Origin: Chrysochromulina parva
Lineage: Eukaryota; Haptophyta; Prymnesiales; Chrysochromulinaceae
NCBI GenBank assembly: GCA_002887195.1
Contig: PJAB01000081.1
Span: 1-45,761 of the forward strand
Length of the DNA: 45,761 nt
Reading direction: 5' to 3'
Notes under the pieces: generated by a model
Databases searched by the model: none
Told to the model about the DNA's origin: nothing
Seen by the model: the letters and a program-made list of their open reading frames with translations, nothing else
Shown here: positions 9,801 to 18,002 of the stretch, in pieces
How positions within the stretch are numbered: the first letter of the stretch is position 1
Layout of the letters: each line of letters begins with the position of its first letter
Program-made: the position numbers and the translations under genes

Positions 9801-10459
9801 GTGAGGTTCTCGAGGCATCCGCACGCGAGCATGCGGCGCAGCAGCAGGCGCTCCTCGAGGCAGTCCTATCCGCCTCGGGCGATGCGGCCATCGGAGGCAG
9901 CGGCAGAGGCGGCAGAGGCGGCGGAGGCAGTGGCGGAGGCAGTAGCGGCGGCGGCAGCGGCGCTAGCAGTAGCGGCGTCAGCAGAGGTGGCCCTGGAGCT
10001 GGGCTCGGAATGAGCGAGGAGGAGCACCTAGAAGCTGCCCTCGCCGCAAGCCGCGACGAGGCAGCGCGTGACGCACAGCGGCGAGCGGCGGCGTCGGCGG
10101 CGATGCCCACGGGAGCAGCGCATGCCGCGGCGGCGGATGAGGAGGAGGAGCTCGCGATGGCGCTTGAGCTCTCGCGCCAGATCGCGGCATGCACTCGAGA
10201 GCCTCGGATCGCAAGCCGCTCGGTGGAGGTGGATCTGACGGACAAAGGCGGCTGCGAGGCTTGTGCAAACGGCATGAGCGTCGACGCGCCTATCGAACTG
10301 TCTTCAGATGAAGACGAGGCGGTGGCGCCCGGCCCGCTGCCCGCGGCCGTTGCGGTGGACGATGCGTCGACCGAAGAGGACGAGCCCACGCCAACGCCCA
10401 CGGCCAACGTGCCGCTGAAGGAGGTTCGCGAGGCGCGCCTGCGGCACTTCGTCGCATGA
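6847..10459 (+). CDS. Calpain-type cysteine protease with GRF zinc finger and UIMs
   Basis: Predicted intracellular protease. From ATG 6847 the order is: an N-terminal region; a GRF-type zinc finger (C87, C89, C112, C117, with PNKGRRYWHC and CSFFAW); and a calpain catalytic core with Cys169 in GGVGDCWF, His338 in GGHAYSILDV and Asn363 in RNPHGCTEWNGEW, so all three catalytic residues are present. A C2-like/domain-III region (TLMVMALQPTKRG onward) follows. One intron ends at 8938 (CCCCACAG). The donor is a GT at 8848 or 8857, both phase 0, and exon 2 resumes LTLIAGYNWAPP. Exon 2 ends with Ala/Gly-rich linkers and three ubiquitin-interacting motifs (EEAMLREVLEASARE, EEEHLEAALAASRDE, EEEELAMALELSRQ). 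GRF fingers bind nucleic acid and UIMs bind ubiquitin, so the protease may be recruited to ubiquitylated targets. That last step is inference. Confidence 0.9.
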
Positions 10460-10583
10460 GAGAGAGAGATGACCCAAAACTACATCAGCACGCTAATGAA
10501 ACAGGTTGACCCAAAGGGAAGTCAGGGGAGTGGTTTACTATTTTTCAGTTGATTGGGTCCATCCCCACACCCAGTTCCACACA

Positions 10584-10625
10584 CGTAGCACCGGTTGTCG
10601 CGTCTGTCGTGTTAACGTTCACACA
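10584..10625 (+). promoter_or_regulatory. 42-nt conserved 5' element, copy 1
   Basis: CGTAGCACCGG, T, then TGTCGCGTCTGTCGTGTTAA and CGTTCACACA. It ends eight bases before the ATG of the LRR gene. A second copy with one mismatch lies in sense orientation at the 5' end of the MRH gene (14436-14477, minus). The position suggests a core promoter, a transcription-start context or a 5'UTR element. Confidence 0.6.
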
Positions 10626-10633
10626 TTCACACC

Positions 10634-11524
10634 ATGGCGGCCGACCTTGCTCGAGCCTCGGGCGCTTCGTCCGAGGACGATGACAGGGCGCGGATGCAGG
10701 CAGCCTTTAGCCAGACCGAGTTCAAGCCCGCCGGCGCGCCTGCGGCCTTGGCATTGGCCTTGCGCACGGACCTTGCTGCAGGACGGCTGACGATGGCCGA
10801 GTACGCTCGGGAGGCACGTTCCGCCGGGTTGAGCACCTCCGAGGTGGCCGCCACCCTGAAGCAGCACGCAGCGGCCAAGGAAACATCGTTCATAGAAGCC
10901 TCAGCTGAGGCTGCGACAGCGAAGCCGTCTCCAGAGGAGGTGATCACCTTTCCGGCGGGCACATACTACGGCCGTCTGCATGCGACAGCTGTCAAGGTTG
11001 TGGACGGAATTTTCGTGCCTGTCGTCCCCGCTGCGTCACACGCGATCTCCGAAGAGCTCTCGGCGTCCCTACAATGGCTGCGCGAGCAGCGCCCGTGGGG
11101 TGCACGTGCTGCAGAGCGATTGAGCCCAGAGAACAACTTCCTGCCAGACCTGGAGCTGCATGACGAGAGCCGCGGTGGGCGCGTGGCCGGCGGTAAGGTT
11201 GACCCCGAGGGCGCTATGCACCTCGCGTGCGCGCTCCGCCTGAACACGGTTTTAATGAGCCTCAATCTGGGCGACAACTGCTTGGGCGACGAGGGGGCTG
11301 CACACCTAGCTACGGCGCTCGCGTCCAACCGCACGCTGACGGGGCTCAACCTCGCCGGCAACGGGCTGAGTGATGCGGGCGCGGACCTCTTGGCCGCCAT
11401 GCTGGAAACGAATCGGGTGCTCGCCACAATCGACATCGGTGGCAACGCCTTGTCAGACGCCGCAATGGCGCGCCTTCGAGAGGCGTGGGGAGCACGGGAC
11501 GCTACGAACCTCCGCTTCGACTAG
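10634..11524 (+). CDS. Leucine-rich repeat (RI/NLRC3-like) protein
   Basis: 296 residues from ATG 10634. The N-terminal 90 residues are Ala-rich and helical. A middle segment (EEVITFPAGTYYGRLHATAVK, quoted to V) is unrecognised. The C-terminus from about residue 185 carries three ribonuclease-inhibitor-type LRRs of about 28 residues: MHLACALRLNTVLMSLNLGD, AAHLATALASNRTLTGLNLA and ADLLAAMLETNRVLATIDIG, each followed by N-L-D/S-A-G style turns. Such repeats form a short solenoid for protein binding. Family members in algae are numerous and mostly uncharacterised, so no specific role can be given. The start is supported by the preceding conserved 5' element and by loss of coding character upstream. 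No intron is needed. Confidence 0.75.
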   Translation: MAADLARASGASSEDDDRARMQAAFSQTEFKPAGAPAALALALRTDLAAGRLTMAEYAREARSAGLSTSEVAATLKQHAAAKETSFIEASAEAATAKPSPEEVITFPAGTYYGRLHATAVKVVDGIFVPVVPAASHAISEELSASLQWLREQRPWGARAAERLSPENNFLPDLELHDESRGGRVAGGKVDPEGAMHLACALRLNTVLMSLNLGDNCLGDEGAAHLATALASNRTLTGLNLAGNGLSDAGADLLAAMLETNRVLATIDIGGNALSDAAMARLREAWGARDATNLRFD

Positions 11525-11946
11525 TAAGAATTCTGAATTGTCTTAAACGAGCGGCAACGCCCACTTTCGTTTTACGTTAGGCGAGGGTCCCAAAGCCAAA
11601 AGCCTAAGCTGCCCTCCATCTCAGCCGATAACTTTTTGTCCTTTCCTACGATGGTAACAAAATCGCCAAAACCGGCGCGCGCGCCGCTCGCGCATACACA
11701 CACACCTCTCCACCACTCACCACTCAGCGTGAGCGACATGACGGACAGCCATGTGGATCGGACAGCGTCCGGGTGCAACCGCGTGCAAGCGTGCAAGACG
11801 GATGTTATGCACGTTTGTCGCGCCACGTCTGAAACTCTGAATGCCAATGTCGGACCAGCGTCCCCATGCCCATGCCATATCGCTGCCTACACGTGCCACG
11901 TGTACGGTCACCCCGCCCGTCGCCCGCCGCACACCGCCACGGCGCC
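11525..11946. other. Convergent 3' intergenic region
   Basis: Lies between the stop of the plus LRR gene and the stop of the minus MRH gene. I see no gene. A short CA-type run (ACACACACAC) occurs near 11695-11704. Confidence 0.5.
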
Positions 11947-14533
11947 TCAGAAGGCCTCGCGCGCCGCCGCCGCATGTGCGTCCCACCCAAACTCATCCTT
12001 CTTGAGCTCCTTCTTGAGCCGGCGCGCGCGCGGCCCATCGGGCTTGAGGCGCATCGCGGCGACGAAGGCCTCGGCCGCGCGCGAGCCGCCAGATCGCAGG
12101 TGAGCGACCGACTGCCACTTTTGCTCCTCGCACCAGTTGCCGGCCGCGGGCAGCCTCTCGAGCAGCCCTGACGCTGTCATGAGCGCCTCGAGGCCGTTGA
12201 TGCGCGCCGCCGCCGCCAGACCCTTGGCCACGTCCTCGGTGGGAGCTTCCTCCGGACGCCCATCCGCCGTCGTGGGCGTGTACGCGGCCGGCCCGTCGTC
12301 GTCGTCATCCTTAGGCGGCGCGTAGGCCCCATACTTATTCCCAGAGGAAGCGGCGCTCGGCGCGGCGCTCGTGCTCGCTGAAGCGCCGCCCGCCGCCGCC
12401 CTGGAGCTGCACGCGCCGCTGCTTGCTCCGTACTCGGCGCGGCTCTGGGCGAGGAGCTCCTCCTTGAGATCCTCCTCCGATTTGACGCAACTCCCATCCG
12501 CACCCGTGATCCACTTGGCAGGCTTCTTACCTGTGGGGAAGGAGAGGGGCGCCGTGGTGAGCACACGCATGCAATTCGAAGTCGGAGCTTCTTACCCGGA
12601 TTGCCCGTGCTGCCCGGGACGGCGCGATCGCCGTCGCGGCGCGCCGGCGGGCGGCTGTCGCCCCGGCCATTGCGCTTGCTGCAGCTTCGGTACCACAGGC
12701 AGCCGAGCACCAGGACGCACAGCAGGCCCACCCCCGCTCCTGCACACGACAGGACCAGAACCCACGGATAGGGCGCCGGCAGCTCGCATGCATTGGGGTC
12801 GGCCATCGAGGCGACGTAGAGCTTGCCAATGTCGCGCACCGCCGGCGGCACCGAGTTGTCCGCACATTGGTACTCGACGACGAAGCCTCGTGAGACCTGT
12901 GGGGAGAGGGCGCCGAAGTGAGCACTTGCATGCAGTGAAACGACCACGCAGCTTCGTCCGATGCGCTTGACGCGTACCGTCGACGGCTTGAAGTCGCATT
13001 TGATGCCGTTGCCTGGCTGGGAAGCTTCGAGTAGGTAGCAGACGGCCTGTGGGGAATCCGAAGGGCGGAGGTGCGGAGGGGTGAGGGCGGGCGAGCGGGA
13101 ACGGGGAGGCGCGGCGGGGGGAGGCGCGGCGGGGGGCACAGGGGTGGGCGTGTTGTGCTGAACGACGGGGGTGCGGTGAGCGGCAGCTAGGGTGGGGAAG
13201 AGGTGTGGGGGAGGGCCTCACGCACCGGATACCCGAGGGTGTCCTTCCACAGGCCGACGGTTTCGCATGCACCCGGCGGCCCATCCGGTCCTAGGTCATA
13301 CGGCCCAGCCACGCGTGTCGCCGCCGCGACGTCGTTCACAGAGAGGGAGGCGTTGCACGGGCCGATGGGACCTTGAAGGTGTTGCACGGGCAAGATCTGG
13401 CCGCACAAGGCCCAATGGTACTGGGCGCCACGCTGATCCAGGGCGGTCATGGTGCCGCCGGACCATTCGAGCATTGAGCTCAGGTCGTACCGGTGCCCTC
13501 CGCAGTCGTACAGGCAGCCCGTCGCATGCGCCACTAGGGACGGCACGGTCTCGCACACGATGGGCGGCGGCGGCGGCGGCGGCGGATTGGTGATGCCCGG
13601 AGGGGAGGCGGGGGGGGAGGGGGGTGGCGGGGAGTGAGGCGGCGACGGCGGCGGGGGTGGCGGGGGTGACGGGGGTGGCGACGCCGGTTTTGGGCCAGGC
13701 CCAGGCCCAGGCCCAGGCCCAGGCCCAGGCCCAGGCCCAGGCCCGGGGGTATTGGGCGGGGAGTGAGGTGACGGCGGCGGCGACGCCGGTTTTGGGCCAG
13801 GCCCAGGCCCAGGCCCAGGCCCAGGCCCGGGGCCAGGGCCTCCCGTGCCACAGCCCGCGGGCCCCGCAATCTTGATCTCGTATGAGGAAGCACCGGTCGC
13901 ATCGACCTGCGCAGGCTGCTCCGTCTGGGCGCAACTCCACTCGAAGGTGACGTCGCGCGGTGTGCTCCCCACCTTGTCACCACCGGGATAGTTGCATTGC
14001 ATGCCCTGGGTCGGGTTGCTTGGATCCATCACCGAGCATGTCCCTTGGGTGGTGTCGCCGATGATGGCGCAGTCGGTCGGGCCGGTGCCCCACTTCTGCA
14101 CGGCCGCCCACTGTGCTTTCGGCAACGTCGTGGCCGAGCACACTTCCTTGTAGGCCTCTTCGTTGCACGTCCTCCAGAAGTAATTTTTACCTTCCGAGTC
14201 CGTGGCCGTGGTGTCTGGGTCAAGGAAAAGGGGTTTGAGCGAACTCAGATCGTATGTGAGGCCGCCGTCGCAGGTCCATGTGCACTTAGTGCCCCTGCCA
14301 GAGGGGTAGTGGGATGTGTGGGCACAGTATGAGCTGGTATACGCAACGTCACGGCAAACAAAGCAGCAGCGCCTTACTCCGTACAGGTCGTCATGTTCCT
14401 TTTTGATAAACCCTCGGCGGTGCCGTCGTTGCCCCTGTGTGAACGTTAACACGACAGACGCGACAGCCGGTGCTACGGCACTGTGTGAACCCGGGGCGTG
14501 GAACGGGGGTATAGAGTGGCATGGTGAATACAT
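11947..14533 (-). CDS. Type I membrane protein with MRH-like domains (sorting-receptor-like)
   Basis: The order is: Cys-rich domain 1 (TWTCDGGLTYDLSSLKPLF ... FRTC-like FWRTCNE ... CSV), a long Gly-Pro/Pro-Ser linker, domain 2 (GCLYDCGGHRYDLSSML ... YHWALCGQI ... CETVGLWKDTLGYP), then the final strands and one membrane helix (YPWVLVLSCAGAGVGLLCVL) followed by a cytosolic tail with an acidic DDDDD patch. The Cys spacing and YDLSSL/W..C pattern fit mannose-6-phosphate-receptor homology or ATG27-like luminal domains, which bind glycans in the secretory pathway. Three introns are visible: 13047-13225 (179 nt, phase 0), 12897-12941 (45 nt; a 51-nt alternative with donor at 12947) and 12531-12595 (65 nt, phase 1). 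The start is uncertain. ATG 14533 lies upstream of the conserved 5' element. An alternative uses an ATG just downstream of the element (about 14359) with a GTAAGG donor. No clean signal peptide is seen. Confidence 0.7.
12522..12596 (-). mobile_element. 65-nt introner-like intron with 10-nt flanking repeat
   Basis: GCTTCTTACC occurs at 12522-12531 and 12587-12596. The predicted intron, 12531-12595, begins GTAAGAAGCTCC and ends CTTCCCCACAG, immediately followed by GTAAGAAGCC. The interior carries TTGCATGCGTGTGCTCACCACGGCGCC, read here as TTGCATGCGTGTGCTC then ACCACGGCGCC, a slightly diverged family core. Splicing yields NPG|KKPAKWITG. Confidence 0.8.
12890..12941 (-). mobile_element. 45-nt introner-like intron with 7-nt flanking repeat
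   Basis: The plus-strand flanks are GTGAGAC (12890-12896) and GTGAAAC (12935-12941). Between them, on the minus strand, is CTGCATGCAAGTGCTCACTT and CGGCGCCCTCTCCCCACAG. The intron is 12897-12941, or 51 nt if the donor is the GTGGTC at 12947. Both lengths are multiples of three and stop-free. Confidence 0.75.
13690..13828 (-). repeat. Two blocks of GGGCCT-type hexamer repeat coding (Gly-Pro)n
   Basis: Tandem CCCAGG hexamers on the plus strand at about 13694-13745 and 13796-13828 encode Gly-Pro dipeptide runs that link the two MRH-like domains. A PKPASPPPSP segment beside each block is also duplicated. The linker resembles hydroxyproline-rich spacers of algal surface proteins. Confidence 0.8.
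14436..14477 (-). promoter_or_regulatory. 42-nt conserved 5' element, copy 2
   Basis: Reverse complement of the 10584-10625 element with a single T/C difference (CGTAGCACCGG, C, TGTCGCGTCTGTC...). It lies at the 5' end of the minus-strand MRH gene, in the same orientation relative to transcription as copy 1. A second, shorter similarity (TTCACACA) lies just upstream. If it is a 5'UTR or promoter signal, the MRH start codon should lie downstream of it. Confidence 0.6.
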
Positions 14534-14708
14534 GTACTACAACTCCCAGGCCCACCGCCCTGCTCCATGCGGATTGTGACATGCGTCGTGTCGCTTGCCG
14601 ATTTCGTGACGCGCTTGGGTTTTTCAACAAATTTGGCGGCCGACGAAGTCAGCATCCCGATCGCCGACCGCATCGGCCCCCGAAGCTTAGAACCCCAACG
14701 ACGAAAAC

Positions 14709-16601
14709 ATGATCCTGGACGACCCCGACCTGCTCTCCCTCGTGCTCTCCCAGATGGGCATTGAGCTCGAAACCGTCGACGTCGCGCATCCGCAGCAGCT
14801 CCGCTCGCTCCTACGGCTCGTGTGTCGCTCCGTGTGTGGGCACCTGGACGCAATCGTGACAACCTACCGCGACTGCCGCCGCTCGCGCGATGCGACACTG
14901 CGTGTGCTTCCGCTCGATGTGTCTGAACTCGCAACGCTCGCGCTGCGACGCCTCGGCCCGCTGCGCTGCCTGCAGCTCGAGGGCCTCAACGACGACGCGC
15001 TCGAGATGGTCCTCGAGGTGGCGGCCGACCCGAAATACGGCGGCCGACTCGAGAACCTGTCGCTGCAACGCGGCGTCTTCTCGGGCACGTGCGCGTACAC
15101 CTCCTCCTTGCGTCTGCCCGACTGGGAGGACGCGCCTACGATGCTGCTTCCGAGGCTCCGCGAGCTCGAACTCGGAGGCTGCGGCTTCCTCACCGATGCT
15201 GGGCTCGAGGCGCTCACCGCCGCGGCGGCGCCGACGCTCACACGGCTGCGCGTCACGGTCAACGCGCTGCTGCGCCGGCCACGGCTTACGCTCCCGCACC
15301 TCCAACACTGCACGATCGCCATCTGTGCAAACCTCACCGACGAGGCTGTGCACGACCTCTGTGCGGGCAGTCCGCAGCTCGCCGAGCTCAGCCTGTGGCG
15401 TTGTACGGCGCTGCGCACGCCGCCGGTGCGCGGAGCAAGCCTGACCAGCCTCAACCTGTGCGAGTGCACGAGCCTCCACGACCGCGCGCTCCGCCCTCTA
15501 GGCGAGGCGTGTCCGCAACTCGCGACTCTCCTCATTGCTGGCTGCGAGTCGCTGACGAGCCAGCTCGAGCCCCATACGCTGCCATTCGGCGGACGTTTGG
15601 CAGGTGGAGCTGGCGCCGGCAACGGCAACCATGGTGGCACAGATGCCGGCGTGGGCTCCCCACTTGGCTCCCCACTTGTGCTCTCGCCTGCTATGCCGCC
15701 GCTTCCGTTGCCGCCACCTTCGACGCCGCCAGCAGGCATCACAATGCCCTTGATGACGACGCCGTCCTCGACCTATATTACGTTGCCGCCGTCGCTTCCG
15801 CCGTCGCTGCCAACCACCCCTGCAGCCGCGTCGCGCCAGTCGAGCTTGACGACCCTCGACGTCTCCGACATCCTCACGATGAACGACGCACTCCTCAGCG
15901 CTGCCTGCGCGAGTGCCCCAAGGATTCGTCACCTCGACTTCTCGCGATCCGGCCACGCAGTGATCGCGCCGTCAGTGGGAGGGCCGTGCCTCACCCACCT
16001 GATTGGCACGCGATGCGAGGCCCTCGCTGACGAGACAGTCAGCGCGGCATGCGACACGTCCCCGCGCCTCTCCACGCTCATGCTCGCCCTGTGTGGCTCG
16101 CTACGCTCGCCTCGCATCCACGGCGCCCTCATCACGGACCTCAACATGAGCGGCTGCTCGATGCTGCAGGATAGCGCCGTGACGTACGCCTGCATGCATT
16201 GCCCACGGCTTTCAAGGCTCTCGCTCTCGCTCTGCGGGATGCTCGCGTCGCCCATCGTCCGTGGTCCAGCGCTCAAGCGCATCGAGCTCTCTCACTGCGA
16301 GCGGCTGTGCCGCCCCTCGCTAGGCGGGCCGCAGATCGAGCAGCTGATCTTCGCAGGTTGCACCGCTCTCGAGGACGACGCGCTCGAGTTTGCATGCAAG
16401 GACTGCCCGAGGCTGCTCAAGCTGACGATCGACGGATGCGCCGGCCTCGTCGCGCCCCGGCTCAAGAGCGCCACGCTGCACTCGCTCAGCTGCCAGCACT
16501 TGGCACATCTCGTTGTCGAGGCCGCCACCGAGCGCTCGAGGCTGCCGGCGCTCAAGCACATCGTGAGCGAGGACGCACACGCCATCGAGGAGATCGAGTG
16601 A
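14709..16601 (+). CDS. F-box-like leucine-rich repeat protein (FBXL/AMN1 type)
   Basis: 630 residues from ATG 14709 (context AAAACATGA). The N-terminus DDPDLLSLVLSQMGIELE followed by LRSLLRLVCRSV looks like a diverged F-box (L-x-x-IL..., LRLVCR). The rest is Cys-containing LRRs of about 25 residues: LRELELGGCGFLTDAGLEAL, LAELSLWRCTALRTPPV, LTSLNLCECTSLHDRALRPL, then an insert of Pro/Ser/Gly-rich sequence (about residues 295-375), then more repeats such as LSRLSLSLCGMLASPIV and IEQLIFAGCTALEDDALEFA. This architecture is that of SCF ubiquitin-ligase substrate receptors. The F-box is weak, so an LRR scaffold without ligase activity is the alternative. A single exon suffices. The stop at 16601 is followed by a short GATTGAGTGGATGATTCTGA-type AT-richer repeat. 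Confidence 0.75.
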   Translation: MILDDPDLLSLVLSQMGIELETVDVAHPQQLRSLLRLVCRSVCGHLDAIVTTYRDCRRSRDATLRVLPLDVSELATLALRRLGPLRCLQLEGLNDDALEMVLEVAADPKYGGRLENLSLQRGVFSGTCAYTSSLRLPDWEDAPTMLLPRLRELELGGCGFLTDAGLEALTAAAAPTLTRLRVTVNALLRRPRLTLPHLQHCTIAICANLTDEAVHDLCAGSPQLAELSLWRCTALRTPPVRGASLTSLNLCECTSLHDRALRPLGEACPQLATLLIAGCESLTSQLEPHTLPFGGRLAGGAGAGNGNHGGTDAGVGSPLGSPLVLSPAMPPLPLPPPSTPPAGITMPLMTTPSSTYITLPPSLPPSLPTTPAAASRQSSLTTLDVSDILTMNDALLSAACASAPRIRHLDFSRSGHAVIAPSVGGPCLTHLIGTRCEALADETVSAACDTSPRLSTLMLALCGSLRSPRIHGALITDLNMSGCSMLQDSAVTYACMHCPRLSRLSLSLCGMLASPIVRGPALKRIELSHCERLCRPSLGGPQIEQLIFAGCTALEDDALEFACKDCPRLLKLTIDGCAGLVAPRLKSATLHSLSCQHLAHLVVEAATERSRLPALKHIVSEDAHAIEEIE

Positions 16602-17234
16602 TTCCGAGTACGATTGAGTGGATGATTCTGAGTACGATTCTGAGTCACATTGATTGCCCCAGTCAGATTGATTGCCCCATGCCCCACCACTCCGGAAAAA
16701 GGAATGCCCGAGGGCACCTTGCTTTCATGCTGTGCCGACACCACATTCCCCAGGTTGGGGTTGTCGGTGTGGGGGCGGCATTGCGGTTCGAATCCGCACG
16801 GAGTGAAAATCGCAATACCAACCCATCGAGAGCCCTTTCCGCGCCTCCGGAACCGCTCCCCCTTCGTTATGCTTTTCAGATTTCACGCTCGCTCCGGACG
16901 ATATGATATGGATATGCTCAAATAGTATAACCGCGAACCGGGCGCTAAAAAACACGATAATCCTTATATCGAGGTATTGCTCAACGAACCGCACTATCCA
17001 AGCACGGGCACTAACGGGCACTTCGGTCATGACTTCGGTCTCGCCGGGACCGTTCGGTTCCCGAGCGCGCGGCTGCCGGCTCGTCCGGCCGACGCGACGC
17101 GACCACGCGAACGAAGACGCACGCATCGCCCGCGAACAGCCCGCGAAAGACAAATGCTCAAAGTCAATACAAACAAGTCAAGTGCAGTTTTTGATGTTGT
17201 GATGATCACCTCACAGACTGTAGATCACCTCACT
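16602..17234. other. Convergent intergenic region with one Pol III-like box
   Basis: Lies between the stops of the plus LRR gene and the minus plastid-type gene. It includes an AT-rich stretch near 16905-16985. Apart from the B-box-like T-arm described separately, I see no gene. Confidence 0.45.
16688..16806 (+). ncRNA. tRNA-like B-box and T-arm, uncertain
   Basis: GGTTCGAATCC at 16785-16795 is a perfect B-box. It sits in a 5-bp T-arm (TGCGG at 16782-16786, CCGCA at 16794-16798). The next seven bases, CGGAGTG (16799-16805), pair perfectly with CACTCCG at 16688-16694, giving an acceptor-like stem, with A as the following base. I could not fold a normal D-arm or anticodon arm in the 87 nt between, there is no T at position 8, and no T-run follows. 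It may be a tRNA relic, a tRNA-derived SINE or chance. Confidence 0.25.
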
Positions 17235-18002
17235 TCACTTCTTCGTGGGGCTCGCCGTGAGGCACGGGCCGATGAGGCCTTGGGGGCCGCAGTACTTGGG
17301 GCGGAGCACCTCTTCGATCTGACGTATGTCATCCTCATCGAGCTCGAAGCCGAAGTCGGCCTCGCGCTTCCTGGCCGTCTCGGCGACAATCGCTTGGAAG
17401 CGCATCTCGGCACCATTCTTGTCGACCTCGCCGAAGTTCTGTGAGCTGCCTCCCGTCAGGCCCATAAAGCCCGGATCTGCAGGTGCGGACGTGGCGGGAG
17501 CTTCATTGGCCTTCAGGGACTTGGCCTCGCTGGCCCGGCGCTGCTTCTCGTCAAGCACATTGCGCCGGTCTTCTTCGGGTTTGGCACCTTTGGGCTTGGG
17601 ACCTGCTCTGGGCCCATTCTCAATCCTCTCCATCTCGTCCAACTCAGCCCGGAGAGCTGCCACGTCGGCCCTGGATTGTGCCGCGTCGCGCCCAGCCGCG
17701 TCGGCACGCTTCTTGGCCTTGGGCAAATCCTTTTCGACGCAGACGCACGACTCGGATCCCTCGGGGCACGAACAAACTGTCGCAGCGAACAGAGGCGCCG
17801 CGGCAGCAAACAGAGGCAGCGCGGCAGCCGAGTGCAGCGCGGCACGCCGAGAGAGCAGTGCCAGTATGGCCTGTCCACATCGCGGCGAGCGGGTGCCGTA
17901 AGAGCGTTGTGATACGTGGGTCGGAGCCACGGCCGTGAACGACCAGACCATCGTGATCTGAAGCAGCGACCCAACGGTCATCAGCGCCCGCGACAAAGCC
18001 AT
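17235..18002 (-). CDS. Predicted plastid-targeted protein, function unknown
   Basis: 255 residues from ATG 18002. The N-terminus is a hydrophobic leader (MTVGSLLQITMVWS) followed at once by FTAVAPTHVSQRS. Phe after the cleavage site plus a Ser/Arg-rich stretch is the bipartite presequence of red-derived complex plastids. A second segment, RRAALHSAAALPLFAAAAPLFA, resembles a twin-Arg thylakoid-lumen signal. The mature part has a small Cys cluster (VCSCPEGSESCVCVEK), a charged helical coil (ALRAELDEMERIENG), and a C-terminal FGFELDEDDIRQIEEVLRPK, then YCGPQGLIGPC. I do not recognise the family. A lumenal photosystem-associated protein would fit the targeting signals, but that is inference. Confidence 0.7.
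   Translation of the reverse strand: MALSRALMTVGSLLQITMVWSFTAVAPTHVSQRSYGTRSPRCGQAILALLSRRAALHSAAALPLFAAAAPLFAATVCSCPEGSESCVCVEKDLPKAKKRADAAGRDAAQSRADVAALRAELDEMERIENGPRAGPKPKGAKPEEDRRNVLDEKQRRASEAKSLKANEAPATSAPADPGFMGLTGGSSQNFGEVDKNGAEMRFQAIVAETARKREADFGFELDEDDIRQIEEVLRPKYCGPQGLIGPCLTASPTKK

Noticed and set aside
9196..10407. 403-codon minus ORF opposite the calpain C-terminus
   Set aside because: Ser/Pro/Ala low complexity produced by the Gly/Ala-rich sense strand; the sense frame has clear UIMs.
10584..10625. Spliced-leader acceptor or leader sequence
   Set aside because: No donor GT or small leader RNA gene is visible, and trans-splicing is not established in the likely lineage.
10584..14477. 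Terminal inverted repeats of a 3.9-kb transposon
   Set aside because: The two copies face each other and span two genes with host-like functions; there is no transposase and no flanking duplication. A 5' element shared by two genes fits better.
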